Part shown: piece after piece, positions 24,640 through 32,545 of the stretch
How positions within the stretch are numbered: the stretch's first letter is position 1
Layout of the letters: each line of letters starts with the position of its first letter
Origin: Solimonas sp. SE-A11
Lineage (GTDB): Bacteria; Pseudomonadota; Gammaproteobacteria; Nevskiales; Nevskiaceae
NCBI RefSeq assembly: GCF_030345715.1
Contig: NZ_JAUASX010000026.1
Span: 1-63,835, forward strand
DNA length: 63,835 nucleotides
Reading direction: 5' to 3'
The notes under the pieces: model-generated
Seen by the model: only the letters and a program-made list of their open reading frames with translations
What the model was told of the DNA's origin: nothing
The model's database searches: none
Program-made: the position numbers and the translations under genes

Positions 24640-25206
24640 ATGAACCAGTTCATCGCTTCCATTGCCGTCGCACTGTCAGGGGTGGCCAGCTGCAGCGCCG
24701 CCGACCAGTTGGTGTTCGACCGCTCCAAGCCGGACATCGCCTGGGGCAGCGCGGGCCCCGGCAGCGAGGTGGTGCAGCGCTTGGTATCGGCATCGCCCGA
24801 GCTGCGCGGTGGTCCGGACTCCAGCTTCAGGATCATGGTACGCGCCGAGGACGACGTGGCGGTGGCGAGCCTGCGCCTGAGCGTACAGGGCACCTTCCGC
24901 TGCGCTACGGCCGCTGGCGACTGGATCGCTCCGTTCGACGTGGTGCGCGAGATCCCGATTCCCGAAGGTGAGCGCTCCGACGATTCGCGCATGGTCTATG
25001 CCGGAACGCGCCTGCAGTTGCTGGGCACATCCTGCGGGCGCTTCCAGGTGCCGGTGGGCGGGCGCGAGGAAGAGCTCTACGCCGTGGGCGGCAGCTTCAC
25101 CCTGCGCGCCATCGCCACGGACACGGCCGGCAAGTCCAGCGAGTCCACCATGATCATCCACACCACGCCGGTCACCGCGCCGATGCCGTCGCTGGCGGCC
25201 ATCTAA
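24640..25206 (+). CDS. Exported beta-rich protein of unknown function
   Basis: A 188-aa protein with a signal peptide (about 1-21, cut near SCSAA). The mature part has alternating strands (FRIMVRAEDDVAVASLRLSV, GSFTLRAIATDTAGKSSES), like an immunoglobulin or cadherin-type module, and a Cys pair. It lies downstream of a sigma-54-type promoter and is followed after 18 nt by the 25225 gene. No family is recognised. Confidence 0.75.
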   Translation: MNQFIASIAVALSGVASCSAADQLVFDRSKPDIAWGSAGPGSEVVQRLVSASPELRGGPDSSFRIMVRAEDDVAVASLRLSVQGTFRCATAAGDWIAPFDVVREIPIPEGERSDDSRMVYAGTRLQLLGTSCGRFQVPVGGREEELYAVGGSFTLRAIATDTAGKSSESTMIIHTTPVTAPMPSLAAI

Positions 25207-25224
25207 AGATCAACGGAGATTGCC

Positions 25225-25593
25225 ATGCTGGCCGATGAAGCAACGGAGCTGTGCGAGGAGCTGGACCGCATCCTGGATGATGCTCCCGGCAGCGGCGATG
25301 CGGCGCTGGAGCGCATCCGCGAGATCACCCATCGCTTCGAAAGCCCCTCGGCGATCTGGCTGCTGGTGGAGAAGGCGCGCAAGGCCGCGGCGGTGATGGA
25401 GCCCTGGACGATACCGGACGGATGGAAGCTCTACGGACCCACGCCCGAACTGCTGCGCCGCTTTGCCCGGCATTACGTGCGCGAGCTGTTGCTGGCGGCG
25501 CAGATCAGTTGCGGGCAGTTCTCGCGCCCTGCGTCGCGGTCGCGCCGCAGGGCGCCCCGGGCTCGTGTGCTCCGACTGGGGAGCCCGGCATGA
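25225..25593 (+). CDS. Unknown protein, paralogue of the 27229 gene
   Basis: A 122-aa acidic helical protein. It shares a pattern with the 100-aa protein at 27229: PG-GDAA-ER near residue 20, an IxHRFx motif, and W-PDGWK-G-P-LLR later. The common module covers about residues 5-95, and this copy has an extra Arg/Pro-rich tail (SRSRRRAPRARVLRL) rich in CGC codons. It is translated with the preceding exported-protein gene, and its stop overlaps the next ATG. The function is unknown. Confidence 0.75.
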   Translation: MLADEATELCEELDRILDDAPGSGDAALERIREITHRFESPSAIWLLVEKARKAAAVMEPWTIPDGWKLYGPTPELLRRFARHYVRELLLAAQISCGQFSRPASRSRRRAPRARVLRLGSPA

Positions 25594-25799
25594 TCGCCCA
25601 GGAGAGAGCGCTGCGCGAAGCTCATGGGGACAGAGGGCTGCGCCAGTGGCGCGAGGCGGGGATGCGCTCTGCGTCCTACTATCGCCGTGACCGGCCCGGT
25701 CGTGAGGGTGGCCCGGTCATCTGCGAACACCCCGCCGAAGCGGCGGAGCCGGATGAAGGCGCTCCGTGCTACTCGGCGCGCCGGAGTACTTGCCAGTAA
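25590..25799 (+). CDS. Short hypothetical protein
   Basis: A 69-aa frame whose ATG overlaps the previous stop (ATGA) and which contains LREAHGDRGLRQWREAG. Its 3' end overlaps the convergent small gene by 31 nt. Apart from the coupled start there is little support, and it may be a chance frame. Confidence 0.35.
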   Translation: MIAQERALREAHGDRGLRQWREAGMRSASYYRRDRPGREGGPVICEHPAEAAEPDEGAPCYSARRSTCQ

Positions 25800-25984
25800 C
25801 GTGGTTCCTCGTTGCCTTGCCTCTCCAGGGTGTATTCGCGCCGGCGCAGGAACTGCGTCGGCTGTAGCTGCGAGATATCGTCCACGTTATGGACTTCGTG
25901 ATAGCCCTGGGCGCTGAGACGCTGCGCCGTGGCTTCTACCGCGGCCTCGTCGAGGCCGCTGCTGTATCCGGATTTCTGGCTCAT
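25769..25984 (-). CDS. Small acidic hypothetical protein
   Basis: A 71-aa soluble protein (LDEAAVEATAQRLSAQGYHE, then VDDISQLQPTQFLRRREYTL). AGGAG stands 8 nt before the ATG, which supports translation. No signal or membrane segment. The family is unknown. The 26-161 nt upstream (25985-26161) carries no other gene. Confidence 0.65.
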   Translation of the reverse strand: MSQKSGYSSGLDEAAVEATAQRLSAQGYHEVHNVDDISQLQPTQFLRRREYTLERQGNEEPRYWQVLRRAE

Positions 25985-26161
25985 GTCGCTACTCCTGTCT
26001 AGCGGCGAAGGGTCAGAGGGCGGAGTTCCAAGGAAGCCGGGAACACGGTCGGCAAGACAGATTCTGGTATTTGAAATGCCAAATTAAATCCCCCGGCAGC
26101 GCTTACGCGGGCAGGGCGCGCTGGGGTCGCCAGCAGGGGAGACTTCTGCGAATGATCGCCC

Positions 26162-26944
26162 TTAGTGACGGGCGAGGTTCAGCTTGGGGCGGCGCATGCG
26201 CCGCCGCGCCGCCAGCCGTGGCGGCCGGGTGGCAGCAGGCTGGCCCAGGTGCTGGCCGAGGATGCGCATGACCTCGCCATTGGCGACCAGGCCGATATGG
26301 CTGCCCCGCACCTCGATGCGGGCGCCGCAGTGCCCGCGGCGCGGCACGCAGAATTCCCAGGGTACGATGCCGTCGCCCTTGCTGAAGATCGACAGGCAGG
26401 GCACCTCGTAGGGCACCGGGAACTGCAGTTCGCTCCAGGCCAGTTGCGGCATGTGCTTGCGGTTGAGCCAAAGGAAGGCGTTCCACACCGCGGTGGACTG
26501 CGGCGTGCCGTGCAGCGGCGAGCCCAGGGTGATGATCTCGCGGATCAGGTCGGGGCGGATGCAGGCCAGCTCGCGGGCGTAGAAGCCACCCAGGCTCCAG
26601 CCGATGATCGTCACGGGCTGGCCGCAACGCTCACTCAGCTCATGCACGCGGTGCAGCAGGCGGGTGCGGACGCCGGGCTTGGGGCCCCAGTTGACGCCCT
26701 GTTTCCAGGCGAAGCTGCGGTAGCCGACCTTGCGCAGGAAGCGGCGCAGGGCCCAGGTCGACAGATCGCTGCAGAGGAAGCCGGGAATGACGAGGATGGG
26801 GCGGCCGTCGCCATGCGGGGCATCGGCCACCAGCCGACGCTCGGACAGCGCGAGATAGCGGCTCAGTTCGGCGACGCAGCGGGCTTCGCCCAGCGTGGCC
26901 AGCAGGGTAGGGCGCGCGATGGCAGCCGCCAGTGCCTTCTTCAT
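26162..26944 (-). CDS. Alpha/beta hydrolase (lipase-like)
   Basis: A 260-aa hydrolase. The oxyanion strand is ILVIPGFLCSD (about 50-60), the nucleophile elbow GWSLGG (about 117), the acid GDGIVPW (about 190) and the His GSHIGLV (about 215). The layout resembles triacylglycerol-lipase or PGAP1-like esterases. AAAGGAGG sits 8 nt before the start. The C-terminal 30 residues are Arg-rich. The substrate is unknown. Confidence 0.85.
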   Translation of the reverse strand: MKKALAAAIARPTLLATLGEARCVAELSRYLALSERRLVADAPHGDGRPILVIPGFLCSDLSTWALRRFLRKVGYRSFAWKQGVNWGPKPGVRTRLLHRVHELSERCGQPVTIIGWSLGGFYARELACIRPDLIREIITLGSPLHGTPQSTAVWNAFLWLNRKHMPQLAWSELQFPVPYEVPCLSIFSKGDGIVPWEFCVPRRGHCGARIEVRGSHIGLVANGEVMRILGQHLGQPAATRPPRLAARRRMRRPKLNLARH

Positions 26945-27058
26945 GTTCCCAACCTCCTTTCCTGGGCGCCGGATGGGGCGCGGTCACCGATCGGGCTGGA
27001 GTCAGGGTAGGCGAAATGCAGTGAATTCCAAATGAACCGGATTTCGCCCTGCATCCTG

Positions 27059-27089
27059 ATCGATTCAATGCGAAAGACATTGAATCGAT
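27059..27089. repeat. Perfect 12-bp inverted repeat in a divergent intergenic region
   Basis: ATCGATTCAATG (27059-27070) and CATTGAATCGAT (27078-27089) flank a 7-nt spacer. The site lies in the 284-bp gap between the leftward hydrolase and the rightward 27229 gene. With no U-tract it is more likely an operator or mRNA hairpin than a terminator. The surrounding DNA is AT-richer than average. Confidence 0.7.
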
Positions 27090-27228
27090 GAGCTTTATGG
27101 AATTGAAGGAAAACGATTTCCGAGCGAAAGCCGGCTGGCTCGGCGGAGGATGCGTGTAGGAAATCGTCCCTTGTCAGCCCTGCCGTCCGGGGGGCATATT
27201 TTGGCCGGCACCAACAGGGGAGCCCTCC

Positions 27229-27531
27229 ATGGACGAGCAGGAAGCTGCATCCTTGTGCGACTGGTTGTACCGTATGGCCAAGGCCGAGCCTGGAGCCGGC
27301 GATGCCGCCATGGAGCGGGCCGTGGCGATCGCTCACCGCTTCGACGAGGCCTATCCCGATCATCGCCAGTTGTCCGAGCGGCTGCGTCGCATGCAGTCGC
27401 TGATGCAGGACTGGGTCACGCCGGATGGATGGAAGACCCATGGCCACGGCCCTGCGGTGCTGCGCGGGGAGTTGATCGAGCACATCGTCGCCATCACCGA
27501 TGAGGTCTGCGCCCGACCGGCGCTGGCCTGA
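27229..27531 (+). CDS. Unknown protein, paralogue of the 25225 gene
   Basis: A 100-aa acidic protein (LCDWLYRMAKAEPGAGDAAM, then VAIAHRFDEA; WVTPDGWKTHGHGPAVLR). It aligns along nearly its whole length with the protein at 25225. AGGGGAGC precedes the ATG. The two copies lie 2 kb apart and are probably a tandem duplication separated by other genes. The function is unknown. Confidence 0.75.
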   Translation: MDEQEAASLCDWLYRMAKAEPGAGDAAMERAVAIAHRFDEAYPDHRQLSERLRRMQSLMQDWVTPDGWKTHGHGPAVLRGELIEHIVAITDEVCARPALA

Positions 27532-27554
27532 AGGCCAGGGCCGGCGCTGCACGC

Positions 27555-29147
27555 TCAGTGCCGGTGCGGCCGGGCGTCGCCGCGCTCTTCCAGCGGCGGT
27601 CGATCGCAGCGCGGTCCCTCCAGCACGTTGGCCAATCCGCTCGCGGCAGGTCCGTTGATGACGTGGCCGTCGCACTTGTCGAAGCGCGAGCCATGGCAGG
27701 GGCAGTCCCAGGTTTTCTCCGTGCCGTTCCACTCCACCACGCAGCCCAGGTGGGTGCACAGCGCGGAGTGCTCATGCAGCAGGCCCTCGTCGTCGCGGTA
27801 GGCGGCGATCTGCTGCAGGCCGCGCCGCAGGATCGCGCCCTGGCCCGGTTGCAGTTCCTCCGAGCCGCTGAGCTCCGCGCTGGCGAAAAGATCGGCGTAT
27901 TGCGCCGCCACGTTGAGGTTCTCCCGCGCGAACTCGGCGGCGGCCCGTAGCGGTACGCGCCCGGGATCGTAGAGGCGCGCCCAGGGATTGTCGCGGCCCT
28001 GGATCAGGTCGGTGATCAGCAGGCCGGCGATAGTGCCGTGGGTCAGGCCGTTGCCGGAATCGCCCGTGGCCACGTAGCCGTGTTCGTCGTGCGGGTTGCG
28101 GCCGATGTAGGCGAGCCCATCCACGGGCTCCACCACCTGGCCGGACCAGGCGGCCACCAGTTCCGAGGCCATGGGAAAGCGTTCGCGCGCCCAGCGCTCC
28201 AGACGCTGGAACGGTGCGTCGCCCTGGCCGCCGGATTGCCCGGTCTTGTGGTCCTCGCCGCCGACGATCAGCAGGTCCCACTCGGGATTCTCGCTGCGCG
28301 CCTTGCGCAGGTAGTGGTAAGGATCGGGCGTGTCCCAGGCGAGCAGGTCCGGCAGCCAGCCGGCGGGGATACGCAGCACGATGACGTAGCTGCGGTAGGC
28401 CGCCTGCTTGGTATGCGGCGTGAACAGGTTGTTGACCGGACTGTTGGTGGCCACCACGACGTCGGCCGCGGTTACGGTATAGCCGCCGGCAACGCTGATC
28501 TGCACCGGCTCCCCGTCCTCGATGCGCTCCACGAAGCTGCCGGTGTGGATGCGGCCGCCGCGTTCGATCACGAGGGCGGCGAGGCCGTTGAGGTAGCGCA
28601 GGGCGTGGAAGCGGGCCTGCCGCGGAAAGCGCAGCGCCGGGCCGAAGTCGTAGGAGTCCACCGGCATGCGCGTAACCAGTTCCACGTCGCTGAGGCCGGC
28701 ACGCTGGGCGGCCTCCATTTCTCGGAACAGTTCCCGGTCGGATTCCCCCGGGGGCACGAAGAGGTAGCCGTCGACGCGGCGGAAGTCGCAGTCGATGTTT
28801 TCGCTGCGGCAGATTTGCTCGATGCGATCGATCGCATGGGCATGGCTCTCGGCCGCCAGCCGGGCACCGCTCTCGCCGTGGTATTTCTCCAGGCGGTGGT
28901 AGCGGTCGTCCAAGCCGGTGGCGAGATGGCCGGTGGTGCGAGAAGTCTCGCCGCCGCCGATGTTGCCGTCGTCCAGTACCACCACGGACTTGCCCTCGCA
29001 GGCCAGCAGGTAGGCGGTCGTCAGGCCGGAGATGCCGGCGCCGACAACGCATACGCCGGTGTGCAGGTCCTCCTGCAGCGTGTCGCCCCGGGGCATTCGC
29101 GCGCTCTGCATCCACAGGGATTCGGTCGAGCCGGAATCGGTCTTCAT
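27555..29147 (-). CDS. FAD-dependent oxidoreductase with C-terminal Rieske domain
   Basis: A 530-aa protein. The N-terminal glycine-oxidase/DAO-type FAD domain has the dinucleotide motif [16 protein letters not shown] (about 30-45) and [12 protein letters not shown] near 360. The last 100 residues form a Rieske [2Fe-2S] domain with CTHLGC and CPCHGS, both Cys-His pairs intact. Such fusions are common in stress-inducible clusters, but the substrate is not known. GGGAGG precedes the ATG at 29147, which lies 23 nt after the lipase gene stop, so the two are probably one operon. Confidence 0.88.
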   Translation of the reverse strand: MKTDSGSTESLWMQSARMPRGDTLQEDLHTGVCVVGAGISGLTTAYLLACEGKSVVVLDDGNIGGGETSRTTGHLATGLDDRYHRLEKYHGESGARLAAESHAHAIDRIEQICRSENIDCDFRRVDGYLFVPPGESDRELFREMEAAQRAGLSDVELVTRMPVDSYDFGPALRFPRQARFHALRYLNGLAALVIERGGRIHTGSFVERIEDGEPVQISVAGGYTVTAADVVVATNSPVNNLFTPHTKQAAYRSYVIVLRIPAGWLPDLLAWDTPDPYHYLRKARSENPEWDLLIVGGEDHKTGQSGGQGDAPFQRLERWARERFPMASELVAAWSGQVVEPVDGLAYIGRNPHDEHGYVATGDSGNGLTHGTIAGLLITDLIQGRDNPWARLYDPGRVPLRAAAEFARENLNVAAQYADLFASAELSGSEELQPGQGAILRRGLQQIAAYRDDEGLLHEHSALCTHLGCVVEWNGTEKTWDCPCHGSRFDKCDGHVINGPAASGLANVLEGPRCDRPPLEERGDARPHRH

Positions 29148-29170
29148 GGTGGGCCTCCCGGTCTGGAGCA

Positions 29171-30256
29171 TCAGTGGAAGCGCGAATCGCGCAGGTCGGC
29201 GTTGAGCCGCTGCGCGGCGTAGGCCTGGGCCTCGGCGGCCTTCCTGATGACGACTGCGGCGCCGAAGAATTCATGGGCCACGCCCTTGTAGACGCGGCGT
29301 TCCACCGGCACGCCAGCCTCCCGAAGGGCCTGCTCCATCATGGCGCCGTCATCCAGCAGCGGATCGATCTCGGCGTTGATCAGGGTCACCGGCGGCAGGC
29401 CCTGCAGGTCGGCGTGTGCCAGGTCCAGGCGCCAGTCGCGGGTGTCGGTGGGCGAGCTGATGTAGTGGCCGACGAACCATTGCATCATCGGCCGGTTCAG
29501 CGGCTTGGCGTCGGCATATTTGTCGTAGGAATGCGTGTGGATGTCCGGCTGCGTGACCGGATATACCGCCAGCACGTGCCGTGGCACCGACAGGCCGACC
29601 TTGGCGGCGGCCAGCGCGGTGGCCAGCGCCAGGTTGCCGCCGGCACTCTCGCCGGCCAGCGCGATGCGCCGCGGATCGCCGCCTAAGGCGGCGCCATGGG
29701 TGGCCGCCCATTCGTAGACCGCCCAGGCGTCGTCGTGCGCCGCGGGGAACTTATGCTCCGGCGCCTGGCGGTAATCGGCGGAGATCACCACGGCGCGGGC
29801 CTGGCTGGCCAGGCCCCGCGCGCCGCCGTCGTAGACCTTGCGGTCGGCGATCACGAAGCCGCCACCGTGGTAGTAGACGATCAGCGGGAACGGACCCTGG
29901 CCTTCTGGTGTGTACACAGTGGCCGGCAGGCTGCTGGTGGCGCAATCGACCACGATGTCACGCGCGCTGACGCCGGGCACCCGCTTTTCGGGCGAGGTCT
30001 CGCGGCCCTTGCCTTCGAGGTACTTGATCATGGCATCGGTGACGGTGGGTTCCTGGCGGGCCTCCGCCGGGGTGAGCTTCTCGATCGCCTGCGGCTTGAG
30101 GCTCAGCAGCGTATTCAGGACATGGCGCATGTCGCTGCCGGCGCGCACAGTCATCTTGGTCAGGCTCACGGCCTCGGCTACCGGCGAACGCTGCCGGGAT
30201 GCCTTCTTGTCCGTGGAGGATTCCGGGGGATGCATCGAAGGAATCTTGCTGGTCAT
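29171..30256 (-). CDS. HSL-family (family IV) esterase/lipase
   Basis: A 361-aa alpha/beta hydrolase. HGGGFVIAD marks the family-IV oxyanion hole (about 150), GESAGG the nucleophile (about 220), EIDPLLDDG the Asp and GVAHEFFG the His. The first 40 residues are Lys/Ser-rich ([10 protein letters not shown]) with no signal peptide. AAGGAG precedes the ATG at 30256. It is the first gene of an operon with the Rieske flavoprotein. It should hydrolyse short-chain esters in the cytoplasm. Confidence 0.88.
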   Translation of the reverse strand: MTSKIPSMHPPESSTDKKASRQRSPVAEAVSLTKMTVRAGSDMRHVLNTLLSLKPQAIEKLTPAEARQEPTVTDAMIKYLEGKGRETSPEKRVPGVSARDIVVDCATSSLPATVYTPEGQGPFPLIVYYHGGGFVIADRKVYDGGARGLASQARAVVISADYRQAPEHKFPAAHDDAWAVYEWAATHGAALGGDPRRIALAGESAGGNLALATALAAAKVGLSVPRHVLAVYPVTQPDIHTHSYDKYADAKPLNRPMMQWFVGHYISSPTDTRDWRLDLAHADLQGLPPVTLINAEIDPLLDDGAMMEQALREAGVPVERRVYKGVAHEFFGAAVVIRKAAEAQAYAAQRLNADLRDSRFH

Positions 30257-30499
30257 GTTCAGCTCCTTGTCTGAAAGTGGCCTGAGCTTGACGGCAAGCC
30301 TCATGCCTGCCGCGGGTAGGCCGGCCTGACGGAATGTCCGGGCGGGAATGCGCAATGCCGCACACGCGGGGGCATGCGTAACGCATGGCGGCAGTGGCAA
30401 TGCGGCGGGACCGTCCCGCCCGCAAAGATCCGCATTACTCCGAGAAAAATCGGGCACCTGCGCGCTGAACTGAAAGCGGTGGCCGGACGTGGAGGCGGC
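30257..30499. other. Divergent intergenic region
   Basis: With the promoter at 30500 and its leader, the gap between genes is 296 nt. It has one palindrome (GCGGGACCGTCCCGC, about 30408-30422) and no coding frame of its own. Confidence 0.4.
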
Positions 30500-30514
30500 T
30501 GGCACGGGTCTGGC
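30500..30514 (+). promoter_or_regulatory. Candidate sigma-54 promoter of the 52-aa gene
   Basis: TGGCACGGGTCTGGC has a perfect -24 block (TGGCACG) and correct spacing to the -12 GC, with TGGC in place of TTGC. The predicted start is about 27 nt before the ATG at 30553. Confidence 0.6.
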
Positions 30515-30552
30515 GATATGCAGCGCAGGCCGGACCGGCGCGGGAGCTTGCA

Positions 30553-30711
30553 ATGGAGTCGATGATTCGGGGCTTGATGACACTGACGCTGGCCGTATTG
30601 CCGGCGCTGTTCGCCAGTTGCGGCCGGGTGCATGCGGCGGATGTGGCTGCGCAGCAAGCCGAAGGCGTCATCGTGGAGGGCGCTCATGGCACGGCACCTG
30701 ATGCGCATTGA
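30553..30711 (+). CDS. Small exported protein overlapping the iron-permease start
   Basis: A 52-aa protein: signal sequence (MIRGLMTLTLAVLPALFASC) and a 20-30 residue mature part (AADVAAQQAEGVIVEGAHG). Either signal-peptidase I cleavage after VHA or lipoprotein processing at the Cys is possible. GGGAGC lies 7 nt upstream. Its last 26 nt overlap the next gene in another frame, which suggests coupled translation. The family is unknown. Confidence 0.6.
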   Translation: MESMIRGLMTLTLAVLPALFASCGRVHAADVAAQQAEGVIVEGAHGTAPDAH

Positions 30712-31168
30712 TCTCTTCGACCGCTTTGCCGATGGCGCCAACCGCATCTTCGGCGGATCGGTGGCCTTCGTGGCGGCGGCGGGTGCCGTGCTGCTGTGGG
30801 CGGCCATGGGGCCGGTGTTCGGCTTCGGCGAGAAGTGGCAGCTCACCATCAATACCGGCACCACCATCGTGACCTTCCTGATGGTGTTCCTGATCCAGCA
30901 TTCCCAGAACAAGCAGACCGAAGCCCTGCACCTGAAGCTCAACGAGTTGCTGGCTTCGCATCGCGAAGCCAGCAATCACCTGATCAGTGTGGAAGACCTG
31001 GGCGAGGAGGAGCTGCAGACGCTGCACCGCTTCTACCAGCGCCTGGGCCAGCTGGCCGACAAGAGCGGCCCCCTGAAGCAGACCCATTCCCTGGACGAGG
31101 CCGGCGAGAAGGCTCGCCGAAAGGCCCGCCCCTCTCCAGGACCCCAGCACCAGGGCGCGCGTCACTGA
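30686..31168 (+). CDS. Low-affinity iron permease family protein
   Basis: A 160-aa membrane protein of the PF04120 type: FDRFADGANRIFGGSVAF at the start, two transmembrane helices (about 20-75), then TIVTFLMVFLIQHSQNKQT and LHLKLNELLASHREASNHL, the family signature. Whether these bacterial proteins move iron is uncertain. GGAG lies 9 nt before the ATG. It is probably co-transcribed with the 52-aa gene and DUF4142 downstream. Confidence 0.85.
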   Translation: MARHLMRIDLFDRFADGANRIFGGSVAFVAAAGAVLLWAAMGPVFGFGEKWQLTINTGTTIVTFLMVFLIQHSQNKQTEALHLKLNELLASHREASNHLISVEDLGEEELQTLHRFYQRLGQLADKSGPLKQTHSLDEAGEKARRKARPSPGPQHQGARH

Positions 31169-31230
31169 AGCGGCGCGGCGTCCCGGCACCCCGAACGGAC
31201 ATCCGTCCGCGTTTCATACCAGGAGAAACC

Positions 31231-31752
31231 ATGAAAAGGAATTCACGTTACGCGATGCTCGCTGCAGCTTTGCTGCTCCCCTTTGCTGCCGTGGCCGAAC
31301 AGAAGCTGACCAAGGCACCGGACCAGGAGTTCTTTGACAAAGCCGCCGTGGCGGGCCTGTTCGAGGTGCAGTCCAGCGAGGTCGCGGTGAAGCGCGCGAC
31401 GGACCCGGAGATCAAGAAGTTTGCCCAGACCATGGTGACGGACCACAGCGCCGCCAACGCCAAGCTCAAGGCCCTGGCCCTGGCCAAGGGCGTGATGCTG
31501 CCGGCCGAGCTGGACAAGGATCATCGCAAGGAGCTGGAGAAGCTGAAGGCCGCCAAGTCCGGCAAGGACTTCGACGAGGCCTACGCCGACGCGATGGAAG
31601 ACGGCCATGACAAGGCCGTGAAGCTGTTTGCCAAGGCCGCTGACGAGGCCAAGGATCCGGACGTGCGCAAGTTCGCCGCGGAGACGCTGCCGACGCTGCG
31701 CACGCACAGCGAGCATGCCGAGAAGCTGGACGCCAAGGACAAGGCGCCGTAA
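31231..31752 (+). CDS. DUF4142 periplasmic protein
   Basis: A 173-aa exported helical protein. It has a signal peptide (about 1-21, cut at AVA), then a ferritin-like four-helix DUF4142 core (FFDKAAVAGLFEVQSSEVAV; KFAQTMVTDHSAANAKLKAL; HSEHAEKLD at the end). AGGAG stands 8 nt before the ATG. Members are often stress-induced. A strong terminator follows. Confidence 0.88.
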   Translation: MKRNSRYAMLAAALLLPFAAVAEQKLTKAPDQEFFDKAAVAGLFEVQSSEVAVKRATDPEIKKFAQTMVTDHSAANAKLKALALAKGVMLPAELDKDHRKELEKLKAAKSGKDFDEAYADAMEDGHDKAVKLFAKAADEAKDPDVRKFAAETLPTLRTHSEHAEKLDAKDKAP

Positions 31753-31777
31753 GCCGGCCTTGCTTTGGTCAGAAAAA

Positions 31778-31802
31778 GGGCGCCCTCAGGCGCCCTTTTT
31801 TT
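31778..31802. terminator. Bidirectional intrinsic terminator
   Basis: GGGCGCC (31778-31784), loop CTCA, GGCGCCC (31789-31795), T7 after and A5 before. It ends DUF4142 rightward and the PRC-barrel gene leftward. Confidence 0.9.
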
Positions 31803-31805
31803 CAC

Positions 31806-32210
31806 TCAATGCCAGTACGGCGGGGTGTCGTAATACTCGTAGATGGTGCTGGCCCAGCGCGGATCGGCCATCGACGGCCAATGGTCCTTGTCGAAGCCGG
31901 GTGCGTTCTTCAGCTTCTCCTTGTCGACGTTGAGCACGAAGCAGTGGTTATCCGCGTCCAGAATCAGCGCGGCCCAGGGAATCGCAAACAGCTTGTCACC
32001 GATGCCGGCCAGGCCGCCGACGGACAGCACGGCGTAAGCCACGCGTCCGCTGGGCACGTCGATCATGATGTCGCGAATCTTGCCCAGGGTCTCGCCGGCG
32101 GCGTTGACCACGCGATCGCCCTCCAGCGTGTCCGCGGCCATGACTTCCGGACCAGGGCCCTTGCCGGGGCGTCCGCCGACGACCGGGGTGGTGGTGTTGA
32201 GGTTTGCCAT
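31806..32210 (-). CDS. PRC-barrel domain protein
   Basis: A 134-aa soluble protein with a PRC-barrel (VMAADTLEGDRVVNAAGETL, then GKIRDIMIDVPSGRVAYAVL). Such proteins adhere to other macromolecules or ions in stress responses. The C-terminus (HWPSMADPRWASTIYEYYD) is a typical extension of this group. AGGAG stands 9 nt before the start. Confidence 0.88.
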   Translation of the reverse strand: MANLNTTTPVVGGRPGKGPGPEVMAADTLEGDRVVNAAGETLGKIRDIMIDVPSGRVAYAVLSVGGLAGIGDKLFAIPWAALILDADNHCFVLNVDKEKLKNAPGFDKDHWPSMADPRWASTIYEYYDTPPYWH

Positions 32211-32493
32211 TGGAATGTCTCCTGTGGTGAGCCTGAAAAGGCTAGTGGCGGGCGCTGGGGCCCTTGCGATTGCCGCGGTCGCCGTCGGTCTCGGTGGAGC
32301 CCAGGTTCTGCCGGGTCTCGCCGCGGCTCACGCGAAATAAAAGGTAGCAAGCGGGGTGCCCGCCGGTAGCGGTCGTGGGTGAAGCGTCCTGGAGCGTGCA
32401 AAGGGATGGGCCACAGGGCGAAGCCCTTGCAGCCTGCTTGCAGGATCGGGAGGGCATCGCGCGTGCCCGGGGTGCGGTACGGCGCCAGGCGGG

Positions 32494-32508
32494 TGGCACA
32501 TGCATTGC
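32494..32508 (+). promoter_or_regulatory. Consensus sigma-54 promoter in front of rpoN
   Basis: TGGCACATGCATTGC is a full match to TGGCAC-N5-TTGC with correct spacing. The predicted start is near 32520, about 26 nt before the rpoN ATG. The rest of the 335-nt gap (32211-32545) holds the PRC-barrel leader and no other visible gene. Confidence 0.75.
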
Positions 32509-32545
32509 GTCGGAGTTGATCCTGCAATGCACAAGGATGTGCGCG

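Noticed and set aside
27190-27205. Possible sigma-54 promoter in front of the 27229 gene
   Set aside because: GG/GC spacing can be forced, but the -24 CAC block is absent and the distance to the ATG is short.
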